Made by a program: the position numbers and the translations under genes | Notes under the pieces: generated by a model | What the model saw: only the letters and a program-made list of their open reading frames with translations | Databases searched by the model: none | Told to the model about the DNA's origin: nothing | In this document: one piece after another, positions 31,867-42,140 of the stretch | Layout of the letters: each line of letters starts with the position of its first letter | How positions within the stretch are numbered: the first letter of the stretch is position 1 | Virus record (IMG/VR): IMGVR_UViG_3300031974_001089 | Location: 1 to 50,421 of that record | Length of the DNA stretch: 50,421 nt | Direction: 5' to 3' (one strand) | Origin: a virus

Positions 31867-32109
31867 TTAAAACGTTCCACCGTCTAAAATAGTGGTTGTT
31901 GTCCATTTATCTGTTGTTGCATCATAAGATAAAAGTCCGTCATCTGTTTCTGTTGCATCTACGTCTGATAATTCGTTGATTGATTTAGCAGATAGATTTA
32001 CGTTTGAAGATGAATTACCAATTGCAACTTGTTTTGCACGAATATTACCCTGTCCTTGGACTTTACCTCCAATCGTTGCAACTCTACTTAATGTTCCTTT
32101 AATTGCCAT
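31867..32109 (-). CDS. Small structural protein ending in DGGTF
   Basis: An 80-aa protein with a basic N-terminus (MAIKGTLSRVATIGGKVQGQ) and the block ELSDVDATETDDGLLSYDA followed by TTDKW and the end DGGTF. The ELSDVD...DG-x-L-x-Y motif is common in cyanophage and T4-like virion proteins of this size. It directly follows the 110-aa Ig-like gene (5-base gap) and has a GAGGTAA ribosome-binding site. Confidence 0.75.
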   Translation of the reverse strand: MAIKGTLSRVATIGGKVQGQGNIRAKQVAIGNSSSNVNLSAKSINELSDVDATETDDGLLSYDATTDKWTTTTILDGGTF

Positions 32110-32113
32110 ATGA

Positions 32114-32446
32114 TTACCTCGTTACGCCTGGGGTGACAATCGCTTGACCTTCTACCACACGAGTAGTCTGTCCACCACTACTTGTCACATTTAAATCGTA
32201 AACATATCTACCCGACTCCAATGCAGTTGTTTGAGTATCACTTAAAGTTAATGTAACTTGACCTGTTGCTTCTGAAATGGAAGTTCCAAAGGTAGCACTA
32301 ACAGTAGAAGAACCATAAGTCTTTCTAATTTGTGCAGAGGCAGTGTAACCACTCATGTTTAAAACCCCACCACTAGTATCAGTCACATCTACAGTAATAC
32401 TGAAATCTGTTCCTTGGTCGATGAATATGTTTGCAATAATAGCCAT
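32114..32446 (-). CDS. Ig-like virion protein (110 aa)
   Basis: A 110-aa beta sandwich: IFIDQGTDFSITVDVTD, then LNMSGYTASAQIRKTYGSS, the strand GQVTLTLSDTQTTALESGRY, and VVEGQAIVTPGVTR. This arrangement matches the small conserved structural protein of marine T4-like phages and resembles the N-terminal domain of BppU-type baseplate proteins. No Shine-Dalgarno sequence is present; TATAAATA ends 5 bases before the ATG, so a leaderless late mRNA is predicted. Confidence 0.82.
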   Translation of the reverse strand: MAIIANIFIDQGTDFSITVDVTDTSGGVLNMSGYTASAQIRKTYGSSTVSATFGTSISEATGQVTLTLSDTQTTALESGRYVYDLNVTSSGGQTTRVVEGQAIVTPGVTR

Positions 32447-32451
32447 ATAAC

Positions 32452-32459
32452 TATTTATA
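32452..32459 (-). promoter_or_regulatory. Late promoter box abutting a start codon
   Basis: TATAAATA, five bases, ATG; predicted +1 is the start-codon A at 32446. Confidence 0.7.
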
Positions 32460-32464
32460 CAAAA

Positions 32465-33940
32465 TTATACTTGAGTGTTTGAAGGATTTTTAGAGAATCT
32501 TGCAGCGGGGACTGTTTGGTGTATTTTCTCGGGTGTAGAGTTTTCATTTGTATAAATCTCTTGAACCTTTCTTACAGTTCCACCGTCATTCAAATAAACT
32601 CCCTTCACTTTGGCAACTGGGCCGATACTTCTAGTTGTTGTATATGGTGTCTGATATATGTATGGTGACCTATGTTGATAATTTACTTGGTAAGGTGTCT
32701 GATAAATGTTAGGTTGTCTTGCAACATTTTGTGTACTTGTTTGTGCATTCACTGGGTTTCTATATGTGAATGGTGACCTAGTCTGATAAATTATAGGTTG
32801 TCTAGCGTTTGCAATGTATGGATTTGATTCTTGTGCATTAACAGTTTTTTGAGCAGTTGTTTGTGAACTTACATTTGCAATCGGTGTTTGATTATTAAGA
32901 GGCTGTCTATGTTGATAAGTAAACGGTTGTCTATGTTGATAGATTACTGGTTGTCTTACAGGTTGCTGATATTGATAGATTAATGGTTGTCGTGCATTTC
33001 TAATATTAGGTTCTTGACCTTGTGCAGTTGCAATAGGTGTTGTAAACGGACTCTGAAACGTAAATGGTTGTTGTGCATTTACAGGATTCGAGGAACGATA
33101 TATTGTATAAGGTTGTTGTGTAGCTGGTGCAATATATGGATACGGTATATTTAATCTAACATTCTCACCGAGATAGATATATGGGAGCTGATAGAAACCA
33201 GTCGCGGCACCACCTGCTACTGGTGTTCTAGCGGGTTGTAAATACCCTTGTGCAATCACTGGAGTTCTAGCTTCTGTAAACCATTGTTTACTTCCAGTAA
33301 CGTCATAACCGTCACCCTGAGGCCCTTGATAAAAATCTATTTCTTCGGGGTCAGCAAATTTTGCTTGTTGTATTTGATACCAATAGATAAATGGTGAACG
33401 TGCAAACCCAACCTGTTGATAAGAAACTGGGCCGACATTCTGATACGTGAATGGATTTCTAGCATCCACAGGTTGTCTAGCAGGTTGCTGATACGAGTAA
33501 GGAAATGGAGACCTGTATTGGTATGTAAATGGACTTTGTTTACTTACATTTGAAATAGGTGTTGTAAATGGACTTTGTTTACTTACATTTGCTTGATTAG
33601 TTTGTCCATTAGCAATATAAGGACTTTGTGTCGTACTTGGTTGTCTATATGAATAAATTGCTGGGTGTTGATAAGTCACCTGATATGTAAAAGGTGACTG
33701 ACTTTGTGCTTGATATGTAAATGGAGTTTGTTTGTTTACATTAGTTAAAGGTTGTTGTCCAGCAACTGGCGACCTATAAGTTGAAGGTGTTTGACTCGGA
33801 CTTCTATATGAGGTCTGAGAACTCGCAGGAGTTCGTTTTACTATCTGTTTCGTTTCATTAGACTGAGCAGAAGCAGGTGTTTGACCTTGATACGGTTGTT
33901 GTATCGTTGACCCTATATTAATGTATATTTCGTCTGACAT
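32465..33940 (-). CDS. Pro-Phe-Thr-Tyr repeat protein 3
   Basis: At 491 aa this is the largest of three repeat proteins. It consists of short Pro-led steps (SPFTYQ, TPFTYQ, RQPVIYQH, NPVNAQ, SPYIANGQ) interrupted at about residues 200-280 by a non-repeat insert with PEEIDFYQGPQGDGYD and QLPYIYLGENVRLNIPYPYI. The C-terminal about 50 residues (VAKVKGVYLNDGGTVRKVQE, then IYTNENSTPEKIHQT) form a small module related in pattern to the VKTPxGWN module at the N-terminus of repeat protein 1. There are no Cys. A GAGATG ribosome-binding site is weak. Confidence 0.78.
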   Translation of the reverse strand: MSDEIYINIGSTIQQPYQGQTPASAQSNETKQIVKRTPASSQTSYRSPSQTPSTYRSPVAGQQPLTNVNKQTPFTYQAQSQSPFTYQVTYQHPAIYSYRQPSTTQSPYIANGQTNQANVSKQSPFTTPISNVSKQSPFTYQYRSPFPYSYQQPARQPVDARNPFTYQNVGPVSYQQVGFARSPFIYWYQIQQAKFADPEEIDFYQGPQGDGYDVTGSKQWFTEARTPVIAQGYLQPARTPVAGGAATGFYQLPYIYLGENVRLNIPYPYIAPATQQPYTIYRSSNPVNAQQPFTFQSPFTTPIATAQGQEPNIRNARQPLIYQYQQPVRQPVIYQHRQPFTYQHRQPLNNQTPIANVSSQTTAQKTVNAQESNPYIANARQPIIYQTRSPFTYRNPVNAQTSTQNVARQPNIYQTPYQVNYQHRSPYIYQTPYTTTRSIGPVAKVKGVYLNDGGTVRKVQEIYTNENSTPEKIHQTVPAARFSKNPSNTQV

Positions 33941-33949
33941 TTCATCTCA

Positions 33950-35176
33950 TTATATAACAAACCACAAGTGACCAGTTGATGTAGAACCAGCACTAGCGGG
34001 TGCAGAATTGACTATTTCATAATCTAATTCTATACTATCACTATTTATTTCGATACCATTTGAAGTGTTTGCACTAAAGACACCTGTTGAACTATTATAT
34101 GCAAGTCCGTTTCCACCTGACACGGCAGCTCTTGCGTCTGAATCAGCATATGTTGCACCAGCAGTAAATGTAAGTGTACCCAATCCGTCATCATATGATA
34201 CTGATATGTTACTATGTGCGGCACTTGTAATCATTTGTGCAGCTGCATCTTGAATTCTTTCTGTAGTTGAAAACAGATTTGTTGTTCCTTCTGTAAGGTC
34301 GTCTGTATCACCACTTAATGAAGAAAGAGATTGATTATCTGCTGGTTCCCAATACTGATTTGCATTATCCCATGTAAGGATTTGACCGTTAGAAGGTGTT
34401 GTGGTATAATTAATGTCTGATAATGCACTTGCACTATGTGTAGATATACTTGTGACTGTTCCAGCACTACCTGAAGTATTTCCAGTGACATTACCAGTGA
34501 GGTTTCCAGTGACATTTCCAGTTAAATCACCAGTAACGTCTCCAGTTAGATTTCCAACAAAATTCTTACCAGCTGCAAGTGTAATATCTTCTTGTGAATA
34601 GATACCTGTTCCAGCAGAATCAAATTCTATTTTTGCACTTGTAGAAAGTGTAGTTGTTCTTCCAGTTGAAGAACCATTTAATATTACACCATTTGTATTT
34701 TTGTTGTAAATAGTGTTTGCAGCGGTTTCAGTAAACTGACCGTCTGTTCCACCACCAGTTCCAATTGCACTTCCTAAGTATGAACCTGTATATGCATAAA
34801 CAGTGATAACATCACTAACTGATGCACCTACGTTAAGTGTAATTTCTGTATGTTTGTTTCCGTTTACACCACCGATTGTATAATCTGTTCCTAAAAGTAA
34901 ATGAGTTGCATTTTTAAATACTTGGATTCTTCCACTTCTGAATACTAAAGAGTTACCAGCAGAATCATTACCCGAGAATACAGTTTGACCACTCGTTGCA
35001 CTATACTTAAACTCTTGAAAGAAGAATGCTTTATCTTCAAGGCTGTTAAGTGCATCAACTACATTTGAAGTTGATTCAGTTCTTAAACCTGATAACTCAC
35101 CAACGTCAACGGCAAGTTCATTATACTTGGTTCTGAAATTTTCTATCGTTGAAAATTGGTCTACTGTTTTTGCCAT
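33950..35176 (-). CDS. Fiber-like structural protein with GNVTGNLT repeats
   Basis: A 408-aa protein. Residues 1-55 are helical (FSTIENFRTKYNELAVDVGE), likely the virion-attachment part. Then comes FKYSATSGQTVFSGNDSAGN and a block ending in GTDYTIGG, a module frequent in marine fibers. Around residue 210-230 is a run of four-residue steps (GD/GN-V/L-T). The end, STGHLWFVI, resembles the GDMWILYS end of the 24029 fiber. It follows the 69-aa coiled-coil gene closely. Confidence 0.8.
   Translation of the reverse strand: MAKTVDQFSTIENFRTKYNELAVDVGELSGLRTESTSNVVDALNSLEDKAFFFQEFKYSATSGQTVFSGNDSAGNSLVFRSGRIQVFKNATHLLLGTDYTIGGVNGNKHTEITLNVGASVSDVITVYAYTGSYLGSAIGTGGGTDGQFTETAANTIYNKNTNGVILNGSSTGRTTTLSTSAKIEFDSAGTGIYSQEDITLAAGKNFVGNLTGDVTGDLTGNVTGNLTGNVTGNTSGSAGTVTSISTHSASALSDINYTTTPSNGQILTWDNANQYWEPADNQSLSSLSGDTDDLTEGTTNLFSTTERIQDAAAQMITSAAHSNISVSYDDGLGTLTFTAGATYADSDARAAVSGGNGLAYNSSTGVFSANTSNGIEINSDSIELDYEIVNSAPASAGSTSTGHLWFVI
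34480..34555 (-). repeat. 12-bp minisatellite in fiber gene
   Basis: About six imperfect 12-base units encode the G-(N/D)-(V/L)-T steps of the 33950 fiber. Confidence 0.75.
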
Positions 35177-35177
35177 T

Positions 35178-35387
35178 CTATCTCTCTATAAGTTTGGTTA
35201 ATAAGGATTTAATTTCTTCCATATCACCTTTTAATGTATTTATCTCTTCACGAGTTGTTTTCATAAGTTCTCTACGTTTCATTGTTAATTTAAAATTTTC
35301 TATATCTGTATTAACAATTCCGTGAGAACTTTCGTCTCTCACTAAGTGTGAGTGACCTTCAACTTTTACATACTCAATATCTTTCAT
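35178..35387 (-). CDS. Small coiled-coil virion-associated protein (69 aa)
   Basis: It starts MKDIEYVKVEGHSHLVRDES with SHGIVNTD, followed by a charged coiled coil (RREELMKT-like stretch, then EEINTLKGDMEEIKSLLTKL). The VEG-x-x-HLVRD-x-x-(S/T)-x-(G/A)-I-(V/I)-N-T/D pattern is a conserved small protein beside structural genes in marine T4-like phages. A longer frame from 35405 is possible, but the ATG at 35385-35387 overlaps the upstream stop as TAATG and is preferred. Confidence 0.75.
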   Translation of the reverse strand: MKDIEYVKVEGHSHLVRDESSHGIVNTDIENFKLTMKRRELMKTTREEINTLKGDMEEIKSLLTKLIER

Positions 35388-38300
35388 TATGCAAGTGCCA
35401 TACATCTAAGTGCAGTAATCAATGGTACTACTGATGTATTTGTTCCTTGTCCAACTATTTTCACAGCAAATGCACTGAATTCAGGCAAGTCGTTTGCAGT
35501 GAATTCGTATTCTTTAAAGTTTCTTCCGTCATTCTCAACTGAGACATCGGGACTTCCATTAGTATTGAAGAATTGGAATCCAATATCATCTAATGGTGTA
35601 TCTTCGTCATTTTTAATTATCTTATACATGACTTTGATATCTGTTGTTGGCGGTCTGAAGAAATCTCCAATAACTTTAAGACTTGTAGCAGGTGTTTTAA
35701 GGTTCACTTTACGTGTTACATATACCATTGCATTAGAATCCCCTTCGGGTTCAGTAGAAGGGATATATGTGGTTCCTGTAGGGACATCTGCACTACTATC
35801 TATGTTGTTTAATCTGTTTGCAATACCTATACAACCAATTGTTCCCACGTCTATAACTGGAGAAATGTTTTGGTTAAATGATGCAAGTTGTAAGTTAACA
35901 CTAAATGATTTTGTACTAGACATTTCATTTTGTTCATTGATTGTTGATGCAACAATACTTGGTGCATCAAAGAATGCATTATCATTCAATGTGATAAATG
36001 TACTTGTTGTACTCTTAGTGTATGCAGTTCCACTGATTACACCTTCGGGTGAACTCATTCCAGTCCCTTGAATACTTGCAAGAATTTGTGTATTCTTAAC
36101 TGCAATAGAAGGAATCATTGTATGAATTGCATCAAAGTAATAGTTTCTAGTTGATAGTGCATTACTTCCACCACTAACTGTTGATACTAATGCAGTGTAT
36201 CCTGACACAAAATTAAATGAAGATAAATCGGGTATCACTGTATATGAATCAATTCCTCTATTACTGATTTGTGTAAACGTTGTATTTAAAGCTGCAACTG
36301 GAATTGAACCTAATGTTTCACCAACCGTACCAATCTCTACTGATAGGGTTGTTCCATTTGCATCGAAATTGTTTATGACTAAGGTTTCTGTATCTAGATA
36401 ACCACCGCCTGGGTTGCTAATTAGACAACTAGTAACAGCACCACTTGCAACTACGACACTAAGTGTTGCACCTGTTCCACTAGTAGAACCTGAACTAATT
36501 GCTAAATTATTATATGTTCCGTCTGTAGGTGTTGCATTAACTGAATTACTACCCAAGGTTAATATTGAACCTGTCTTATCTCCTGTTAAACCTGACATGA
36601 CTACATTATCTTTATTTCCTACTGAATCATACATTCCATGTAAGTAGTTGTATACTTTAACATAGTTTTGACCAACAAAAGTTTCTATTGGATTGTTTTG
36701 TAGTTTAGTTGAAGGTAATGCATCATTCTCAAATTTTAAGTTTGAAATTTTTGAAGTATCAAATCTACATGTTTTGATTTTGATTTTCATATCATCAGTT
36801 TGTTCTGCAGTCCATGTGGAAGCATTCTGAGATAAGAATAGTGAACCAGCATATGGTTGACCTGCGATTGTTTGTCCTGTTGCAAGGTCTTTCTCACCCA
36901 TTCTTGAAATGAACATGTTGTATTCATTTGAGTTTGAGTATACAACCAATGCATACTCTACGTTTTCTTCTACGTATACTGGGGAATCAAAAGTAAATGT
37001 TGTTGCAACTGACCCATCTGCAGACGTATTGACGGCAGAAGGATTATGTGTTACAGTAGAGAAAGGAAGAACAGTCTGGCCGGGATATCCGTTTACCATA
37101 GTTCTAACTTCTACTGAAACAGGCATTGAAGTATCTTTAGTTTCAAAGAACACGTCTACTGAAGATAAGAACATACCTCCGTCTGCTTCACATAAGAATG
37201 ATTGTGCAAGTGGGTCTCCCCAACCTCTATCTAATCTTGAACTTCTTCCAATTCTATCAACAAATCTATCTCTCATATCGTCAATGATTATTGGAACCTC
37301 AATAGGTGGTTCAGGCCACGATACTACTGGTGGGGTAAACACTAGTGGTGATTCGACTGGTATTACTGCTACAGGGTCGGGAACCGCTGGAGTTGGGTCG
37401 GGTATCACTGGTGGTGTCATATCTTGTGGTGGGTCATTTACCCTCACAATTTCAGCAGGTGCTTGAGGTAGTGGTGGTGCAGTTGTGTCTGTTGGTGCAG
37501 AGTTTAAATTCTCACCCCTTCTAGACATTGACCTTGAACCTTGTAATCTTTCCATAACCACTCTACCATTTCTTGTAGATACGATTTCTGTTTGTGATGC
37601 TTGTAATAGTCCTTGTGCTTGATATACTGCACTACCATTTGAAGCAGGATTACTTAAATTGTTTGCAGAAGATGTTATTCTTAATTCTCTTTGTCCTGTT
37701 GCAAACTTGTCTATTGAATTATTCGGTAATTCAAAGTATGCACGTAATCTTCCGTTTCCGTCTGTTTTACAATTTGATGTAACTGTTGTTCCACCGTCTT
37801 GTGAATAAGTTCCACTGTAAGGTCTTACGAATCTGTTTACGTCTATGTTGTCAAAGAAGAAGTAATGATTCGAACCAGGCTTTAAGTTGGTTGCATCTAT
37901 CTCAATAGTCCTTGCACGCATGAAAGGAACAATTGATACTGACACGATTCTATCGTTTCTTGTTTCTACAAAGTCTTCTACGACACTTGTTGTTACACCT
38001 GTTCTTGTTTGAATCTCAGGTGTCTCTGTAATTTCTCTTGTTATCTCTAAACCAGCAACCCATTCACCACCTTGTGCTGGGTCTCCTGACCATGAACCAT
38101 TAGAAGTTGCTTGAACTTCTGAAGACACTACACTTGGTTCACCTGCCCATGTGGTTTGCCACGAGTTCCAAACTGTTCCTAGTGCATTTGTGTTGTCCGA
38201 TAATACTGCATCAAAGTTTCCTTCTCTATTGATTCTAACTTCGGGTAGTTGTTCTGTATCTTGCCATATATCTGTTTCGGGTGTCAACTTGACATTACCT

Positions 38301-41300
38301 ACGAATGCAAATACATGGTATGGGTTAACATTGATTGAACGAGACGCTTTATTTTGGTCTACATATGCAAGTTCTGTAAATGGTAATGTTATTAAGTCAC
38401 CAGTTTTTGTAAAGTTTGAAGATGCACCTGAGTTTAATCCAATATCAAAGAACTGTTGATAAGACTGAGGTCTTAACATACCCATTTTTGTATCGATAGA
38501 ACACTTATAGTCGGGGTGATTTACGTCACCAATCTTATGACCTCTAAAGTTATCTACTAAGAAACCTGACTTATATCTATCGAATCCGTCTGCATCTAAA
38601 ATCTGTTTTGATTGAGTATCTTTCTCAAGTAATGATAGTGAAGTAATTCTTTCTAAGTTAGTGACCCTGTTATTAATCTTTCCGATATCTTTCATAGTAT
38701 ATCGTCTATGGTCTTGTGACCTTACTCTGATTTGGTTTAACTTATTAGTGTAAGGTGGTATTGACAATTCAAACATTTCGATTGATTCGTCAATGGCTTT
38801 AGGTTTAGTTGGTGATAAGGAAGGATTTCCAGTTGATACTTGGAACATTCCTGACTTATGTAAAAATACTTTATCTATTCTACCAACATAGAATGATATA
38901 TCACCCACAACACTTGAACCACTTACTGGGGTATCAACTGCACTTGCGTTGGTTGTTGCAATATTTGTTCTTGTTCCTAAGAAAGAACGTCCACTCTCAT
39001 ATCCGAATGGAGCATATCTTGCACCTTCTCCACTTGTATCTGATAAGTCAACAATACTTGTGGAATCTGTTGGGTCTTGTGAAGTGTTTGTTGCAAAAGT
39101 TGTAGACCCTAATATCTGACCAACTAATGGTCTGAAATCGACTGAGTCTGATAACTCAAAAGTTCCATCAGGTTCTAATCCACCCAAGTCTACTTTGTTT
39201 GGTGAGTAAACTGGTATCTCTGAATACGGAATTGAGTTATATGAATTTACGTCAAAGTAATCACCACCACCTGATGATTGGAAGTAATCAAAGATTACTA
39301 GAATTTTATTGTTTGGAGTTGGTTCACCAGGCTTCAATACTAGTTTTGAAAGGTCATAGTATCCGTCTCTCTGACCATTGTCAAAGAAGTATCTGTTTTT
39401 AATATTTGGTGACCCTGCTGTTACTGATGCAATAGTTCCGACTGCACCTGAAGTCTGACCAATAATACTTTCTGTATTAGTAAATACTTTATCGTTAGTG
39501 TAATAGAACCATGACACAGCTGGGTTTGAACCTAGTGTTACTATATTTGCACGTGCATCTGAAGTTTGTCCTACAATTTCTTCATTAACAACAAAGGTTC
39601 CAGTTGTAGTAGTAATAACTCCTGAAGGTGGTACTGCATCTCCTGATACTCCTTCGTATATTCCACGAACTTTATATACATCAGGAACACCTAGTGTAAT
39701 TTCTTTGTTATCGTATGCAGTTCCATAGAATACTGTATTTGTAGCAGAACTAGTTCCGACTTTTAACATTCTTCCACTTCTTAGTGTTTTAGTTCTGTTA
39801 ACTGGGTCTGTTATTGTAACCGTGTATGAAACTTTTACTGTTGCACCACTGTTATTTGCATTAATACCACTGAATGTAATCTGTTGTCCTGAACCTGAAG
39901 GTGAAACCGAATTTGTAAGTGTATCGGGGTCAACTAAGTCTCCAGCAGATAATGTTCCACCAGCACCTTGAATACATGCAATTGTAAAGTTGTCTTTGTT
40001 TACTGCACCGAATGTACCATTAGAACCAGTGTCTATAGTAAACGTACCCGTATTGGTAAGTGCAACTGTAAATTGTCTTCGTATTTGAATTGATTCACCT
40101 GTATGTGTTTTAACCCAGTTTCTTGGCCATGCGAATATGTTTGCAGTTTGGTTTTGGTCGTATAACGTTGCACGTAATCTCGAACAACCACCTTGATATT
40201 CACCACTTGAGGCAACTGTTACTGTTGCAAGTATATCACTTGTGACTGCACTGATAATTAAATTTTGACCTGAAGTAGGATTGTGAATAACGTCTCCTTC
40301 TTTAAGTTCTGTAGTAAATTTAGTTCCGAAACCTGTAATAGTTGTAGTTGAACCGAATATTACTGTTCCTGTTAAGTTAAATACACTATCTAAAACTACA
40401 CTTGCAGTAAATCTTTCATTGTTAGAGTCATTTGATTCTTGTATTACACCTCTAACTCTATCAATGTTATATGTTCTAACTCCAGTGATTGCACCAGCTG
40501 ATTTAGTTGTACTTGTTAAACCTTTTGAGGATAAACCATTTCCAACTGTAAATGTACCAACCACATCATGCAACATAAGAATATTATTAGTTGCATCTAC
40601 GACTGAAACAATACCTGTTGCACCTGTTGTGTCTTCTGTTATTTTATCTCCAACACTGAATTCACTTGAAGAGGAAATACTAGTTAAATTAATCTTTGTG
40701 AACATTTTGATATCAAACAAGTATAAATTGTATACACCTGTTGTATGTTCATCAACATTTCTAACTCTACATAAACCGATTGGATTTCCAGTAACAGCTG
40801 CACCAGCACTTGGTGTATAATCTACTAAGTTTGCAACTTGGAATGGGTCTAATGCAGTGTTACCTACGTCATTACCAAATTCGGGTAATGAATGTACACT
40901 TGTAACTCTTAATTTGTTACCTAATCTAATAGGTGTGTTTGCATTGTCTAAAGAAACTACTGACCTTGCTTTATTTAATGGAACTGTTGTTGTTCCTATT
41001 TTATCAATCTCATATCCTTTAACATATGCTTTACCAGGCGATACTTGCATGACAAATTTAGATTCGTCACCACCATTTGATTTTGTATAGACTCCACCAT
41101 TGATTGAAGTGTCTAAGTGTTCCTTTAAATTTGGAACGAATTGTCTTACAACAAAATCACCATTTGCATCGAAAGTTCTTCGTGCCATTGTATGTTCGAT
41201 TTCATTGTATATTGGTTTATCTACTTTGAGTTCGATTAAACCTTTGTTAACTCTAACGAGTTCTACGAAGTCTGTATCAGTGGTTGTAGTAAGTGCATAC

Positions 41301-42103
41301 TTACTTAATACCACATCAAACTTAAGTCTATCTGCACCAGCAGCGTTTTCGTTTGTTGTTCCTTGTGAGTTATCTAATAAAGAATTATCTTCTGCAGAGG
41401 AGATTAACTTTTCTGTAATAGTTAAACCAACTCTATATGAAGGAGCACCCGAGTATTTTTCTAATATAAGTTCTTGTGCTGGAACTTTTACAAAGAATCC
41501 TCTTAAGAATAGAACACCTTCTGATATGTTTGCAATTGAAGCTCTTCCTGTTGGATTTGAGTCTACTGTTAATGAGTCTACTGTAAATTCATTATTGTTT
41601 GAACCTACTGATGAAATAGCACCATTTTCGTCTACTGTAACTTCTTGTAGTTCTTCACCAGCAGAGAATGTAAATGAGTTTGATGTATCTGTTCCTTGTG
41701 ATTGATATCTAACAAAGAGTGTAGTTTTATCGTCTGTTGTTTCTGCAGTAGAAGTAACAACCTTACCTACAACACCTGTAGTTTTACCTTGTATTATTTT
41801 TCCGTGAAAGGATTTTCTGTATGTCTCAACTGAAGAATCACCACTAACATTTGGATTGGAAGACTTTACCTTAACAAAGTAAAGTTCCATATCGACATCA
41901 GTTTGAGCACCAGTAACAATCGAACCCTCTTCAAATATATGATTACCAAATCTTTCAATTTGGTTTTGTAGGATTGATTGAGACTGAGTTAATTCCCTTG
42001 CTTGTAAAGGTCGACTTGCACGAAATAAGACCTTGTGGAAATTTTTATCCTGACTGTAGTCGTCATAATAGGGTGATATATTTAAATCAGTTTTCTCTGC
42101 CAT
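35387..42103 (-). CDS. Giant DUF4815 baseplate/fiber protein (2238 aa)
   Basis: The longest gene in the window. The N-terminus (SPYYDDYSQDKNFHKVLFRA, then PLQARELTQSQSILQNQIER) is the DUF4815 signature of large marine phage tail proteins. Residues about 1535-1605 are a proline-rich linker (PPLPQAP, PPVIPDPTPAVPDP). After it comes the conserved block WGDPLAQSFLCEADGGMFLS followed by SSVDVFFETKD, typical of this family's C-terminal jelly-roll region. Gly-Gly-Gly-Tyr-containing beta segments resemble those in the gp7- and gp8-like proteins. It probably connects the baseplate to fibers, in the role of T4 gp9-gp12; an exact T4 counterpart is not evident. It lies between gp8 and the coiled-coil gene. 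Confidence 0.87.
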   Translation of the reverse strand: MAEKTDLNISPYYDDYSQDKNFHKVLFRASRPLQARELTQSQSILQNQIERFGNHIFEEGSIVTGAQTDVDMELYFVKVKSSNPNVSGDSSVETYRKSFHGKIIQGKTTGVVGKVVTSTAETTDDKTTLFVRYQSQGTDTSNSFTFSAGEELQEVTVDENGAISSVGSNNNEFTVDSLTVDSNPTGRASIANISEGVLFLRGFFVKVPAQELILEKYSGAPSYRVGLTITEKLISSAEDNSLLDNSQGTTNENAAGADRLKFDVVLSKYALTTTTDTDFVELVRVNKGLIELKVDKPIYNEIEHTMARRTFDANGDFVVRQFVPNLKEHLDTSINGGVYTKSNGGDESKFVMQVSPGKAYVKGYEIDKIGTTTVPLNKARSVVSLDNANTPIRLGNKLRVTSVHSLPEFGNDVGNTALDPFQVANLVDYTPSAGAAVTGNPIGLCRVRNVDEHTTGVYNLYLFDIKMFTKINLTSISSSSEFSVGDKITEDTTGATGIVSVVDATNNILMLHDVVGTFTVGNGLSSKGLTSTTKSAGAITGVRTYNIDRVRGVIQESNDSNNERFTASVVLDSVFNLTGTVIFGSTTTITGFGTKFTTELKEGDVIHNPTSGQNLIISAVTSDILATVTVASSGEYQGGCSRLRATLYDQNQTANIFAWPRNWVKTHTGESIQIRRQFTVALTNTGTFTIDTGSNGTFGAVNKDNFTIACIQGAGGTLSAGDLVDPDTLTNSVSPSGSGQQITFSGINANNSGATVKVSYTVTITDPVNRTKTLRSGRMLKVGTSSATNTVFYGTAYDNKEITLGVPDVYKVRGIYEGVSGDAVPPSGVITTTTGTFVVNEEIVGQTSDARANIVTLGSNPAVSWFYYTNDKVFTNTESIIGQTSGAVGTIASVTAGSPNIKNRYFFDNGQRDGYYDLSKLVLKPGEPTPNNKILVIFDYFQSSGGGDYFDVNSYNSIPYSEIPVYSPNKVDLGGLEPDGTFELSDSVDFRPLVGQILGSTTFATNTSQDPTDSTSIVDLSDTSGEGARYAPFGYESGRSFLGTRTNIATTNASAVDTPVSGSSVVGDISFYVGRIDKVFLHKSGMFQVSTGNPSLSPTKPKAIDESIEMFELSIPPYTNKLNQIRVRSQDHRRYTMKDIGKINNRVTNLERITSLSLLEKDTQSKQILDADGFDRYKSGFLVDNFRGHKIGDVNHPDYKCSIDTKMGMLRPQSYQQFFDIGLNSGASSNFTKTGDLITLPFTELAYVDQNKASRSINVNPYHVFAFVGNVKLTPETDIWQDTEQLPEVRINREGNFDAVLSDNTNALGTVWNSWQTTWAGEPSVVSSEVQATSNGSWSGDPAQGGEWVAGLEITREITETPEIQTRTGVTTSVVEDFVETRNDRIVSVSIVPFMRARTIEIDATNLKPGSNHYFFFDNIDVNRFVRPYSGTYSQDGGTTVTSNCKTDGNGRLRAYFELPNNSIDKFATGQRELRITSSANNLSNPASNGSAVYQAQGLLQASQTEIVSTRNGRVVMERLQGSRSMSRRGENLNSAPTDTTAPPLPQAPAEIVRVNDPPQDMTPPVIPDPTPAVPDPVAVIPVESPLVFTPPVVSWPEPPIEVPIIIDDMRDRFVDRIGRSSRLDRGWGDPLAQSFLCEADGGMFLSSVDVFFETKDTSMPVSVEVRTMVNGYPGQTVLPFSTVTHNPSAVNTSADGSVATTFTFDSPVYVEENVEYALVVYSNSNEYNMFISRMGEKDLATGQTIAGQPYAGSLFLSQNASTWTAEQTDDMKIKIKTCRFDTSKISNLKFENDALPSTKLQNNPIETFVGQNYVKVYNYLHGMYDSVGNKDNVVMSGLTGDKTGSILTLGSNSVNATPTDGTYNNLAISSGSTSGTGATLSVVVASGAVTSCLISNPGGGYLDTETLVINNFDANGTTLSVEIGTVGETLGSIPVAALNTTFTQISNRGIDSYTVIPDLSSFNFVSGYTALVSTVSGGSNALSTRNYYFDAIHTMIPSIAVKNTQILASIQGTGMSSPEGVISGTAYTKSTTSTFITLNDNAFFDAPSIVASTINEQNEMSSTKSFSVNLQLASFNQNISPVIDVGTIGCIGIANRLNNIDSSADVPTGTTYIPSTEPEGDSNAMVYVTRKVNLKTPATSLKVIGDFFRPPTTDIKVMYKIIKNDEDTPLDDIGFQFFNTNGSPDVSVENDGRNFKEYEFTANDLPEFSAFAVKIVGQGTNTSVVPLITALRCMALA

Positions 42104-42118
42104 TTTAACTCTCTTGTA

Positions 42119-42135
42119 GGGGACGTTGTGTCCCC
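42119..42135 (-). promoter_or_regulatory. Intercistronic hairpin between gp8 and DUF4815 gene
   Basis: The minus strand reads GGGGAC, ACAAC loop, GTCCCC, with no U-tract. It lies 6 bases after the gp8 stop and 16 before the next ATG. Likely an mRNA stability or partial termination element. Confidence 0.5.
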
Positions 42136-42140
42136 ATTAA

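Noticed and set aside
35387-35405. Longer start (MYGTCI) for the small coiled-coil protein
   Set aside because: The TAATG-coupled start at 35387 fits the genome-wide pattern and the conserved N-terminus.
35352-36071. Long plus-strand open frame (239 aa)
   Set aside because: It is antisense to the DUF4815 gene, with no recognisable domains.
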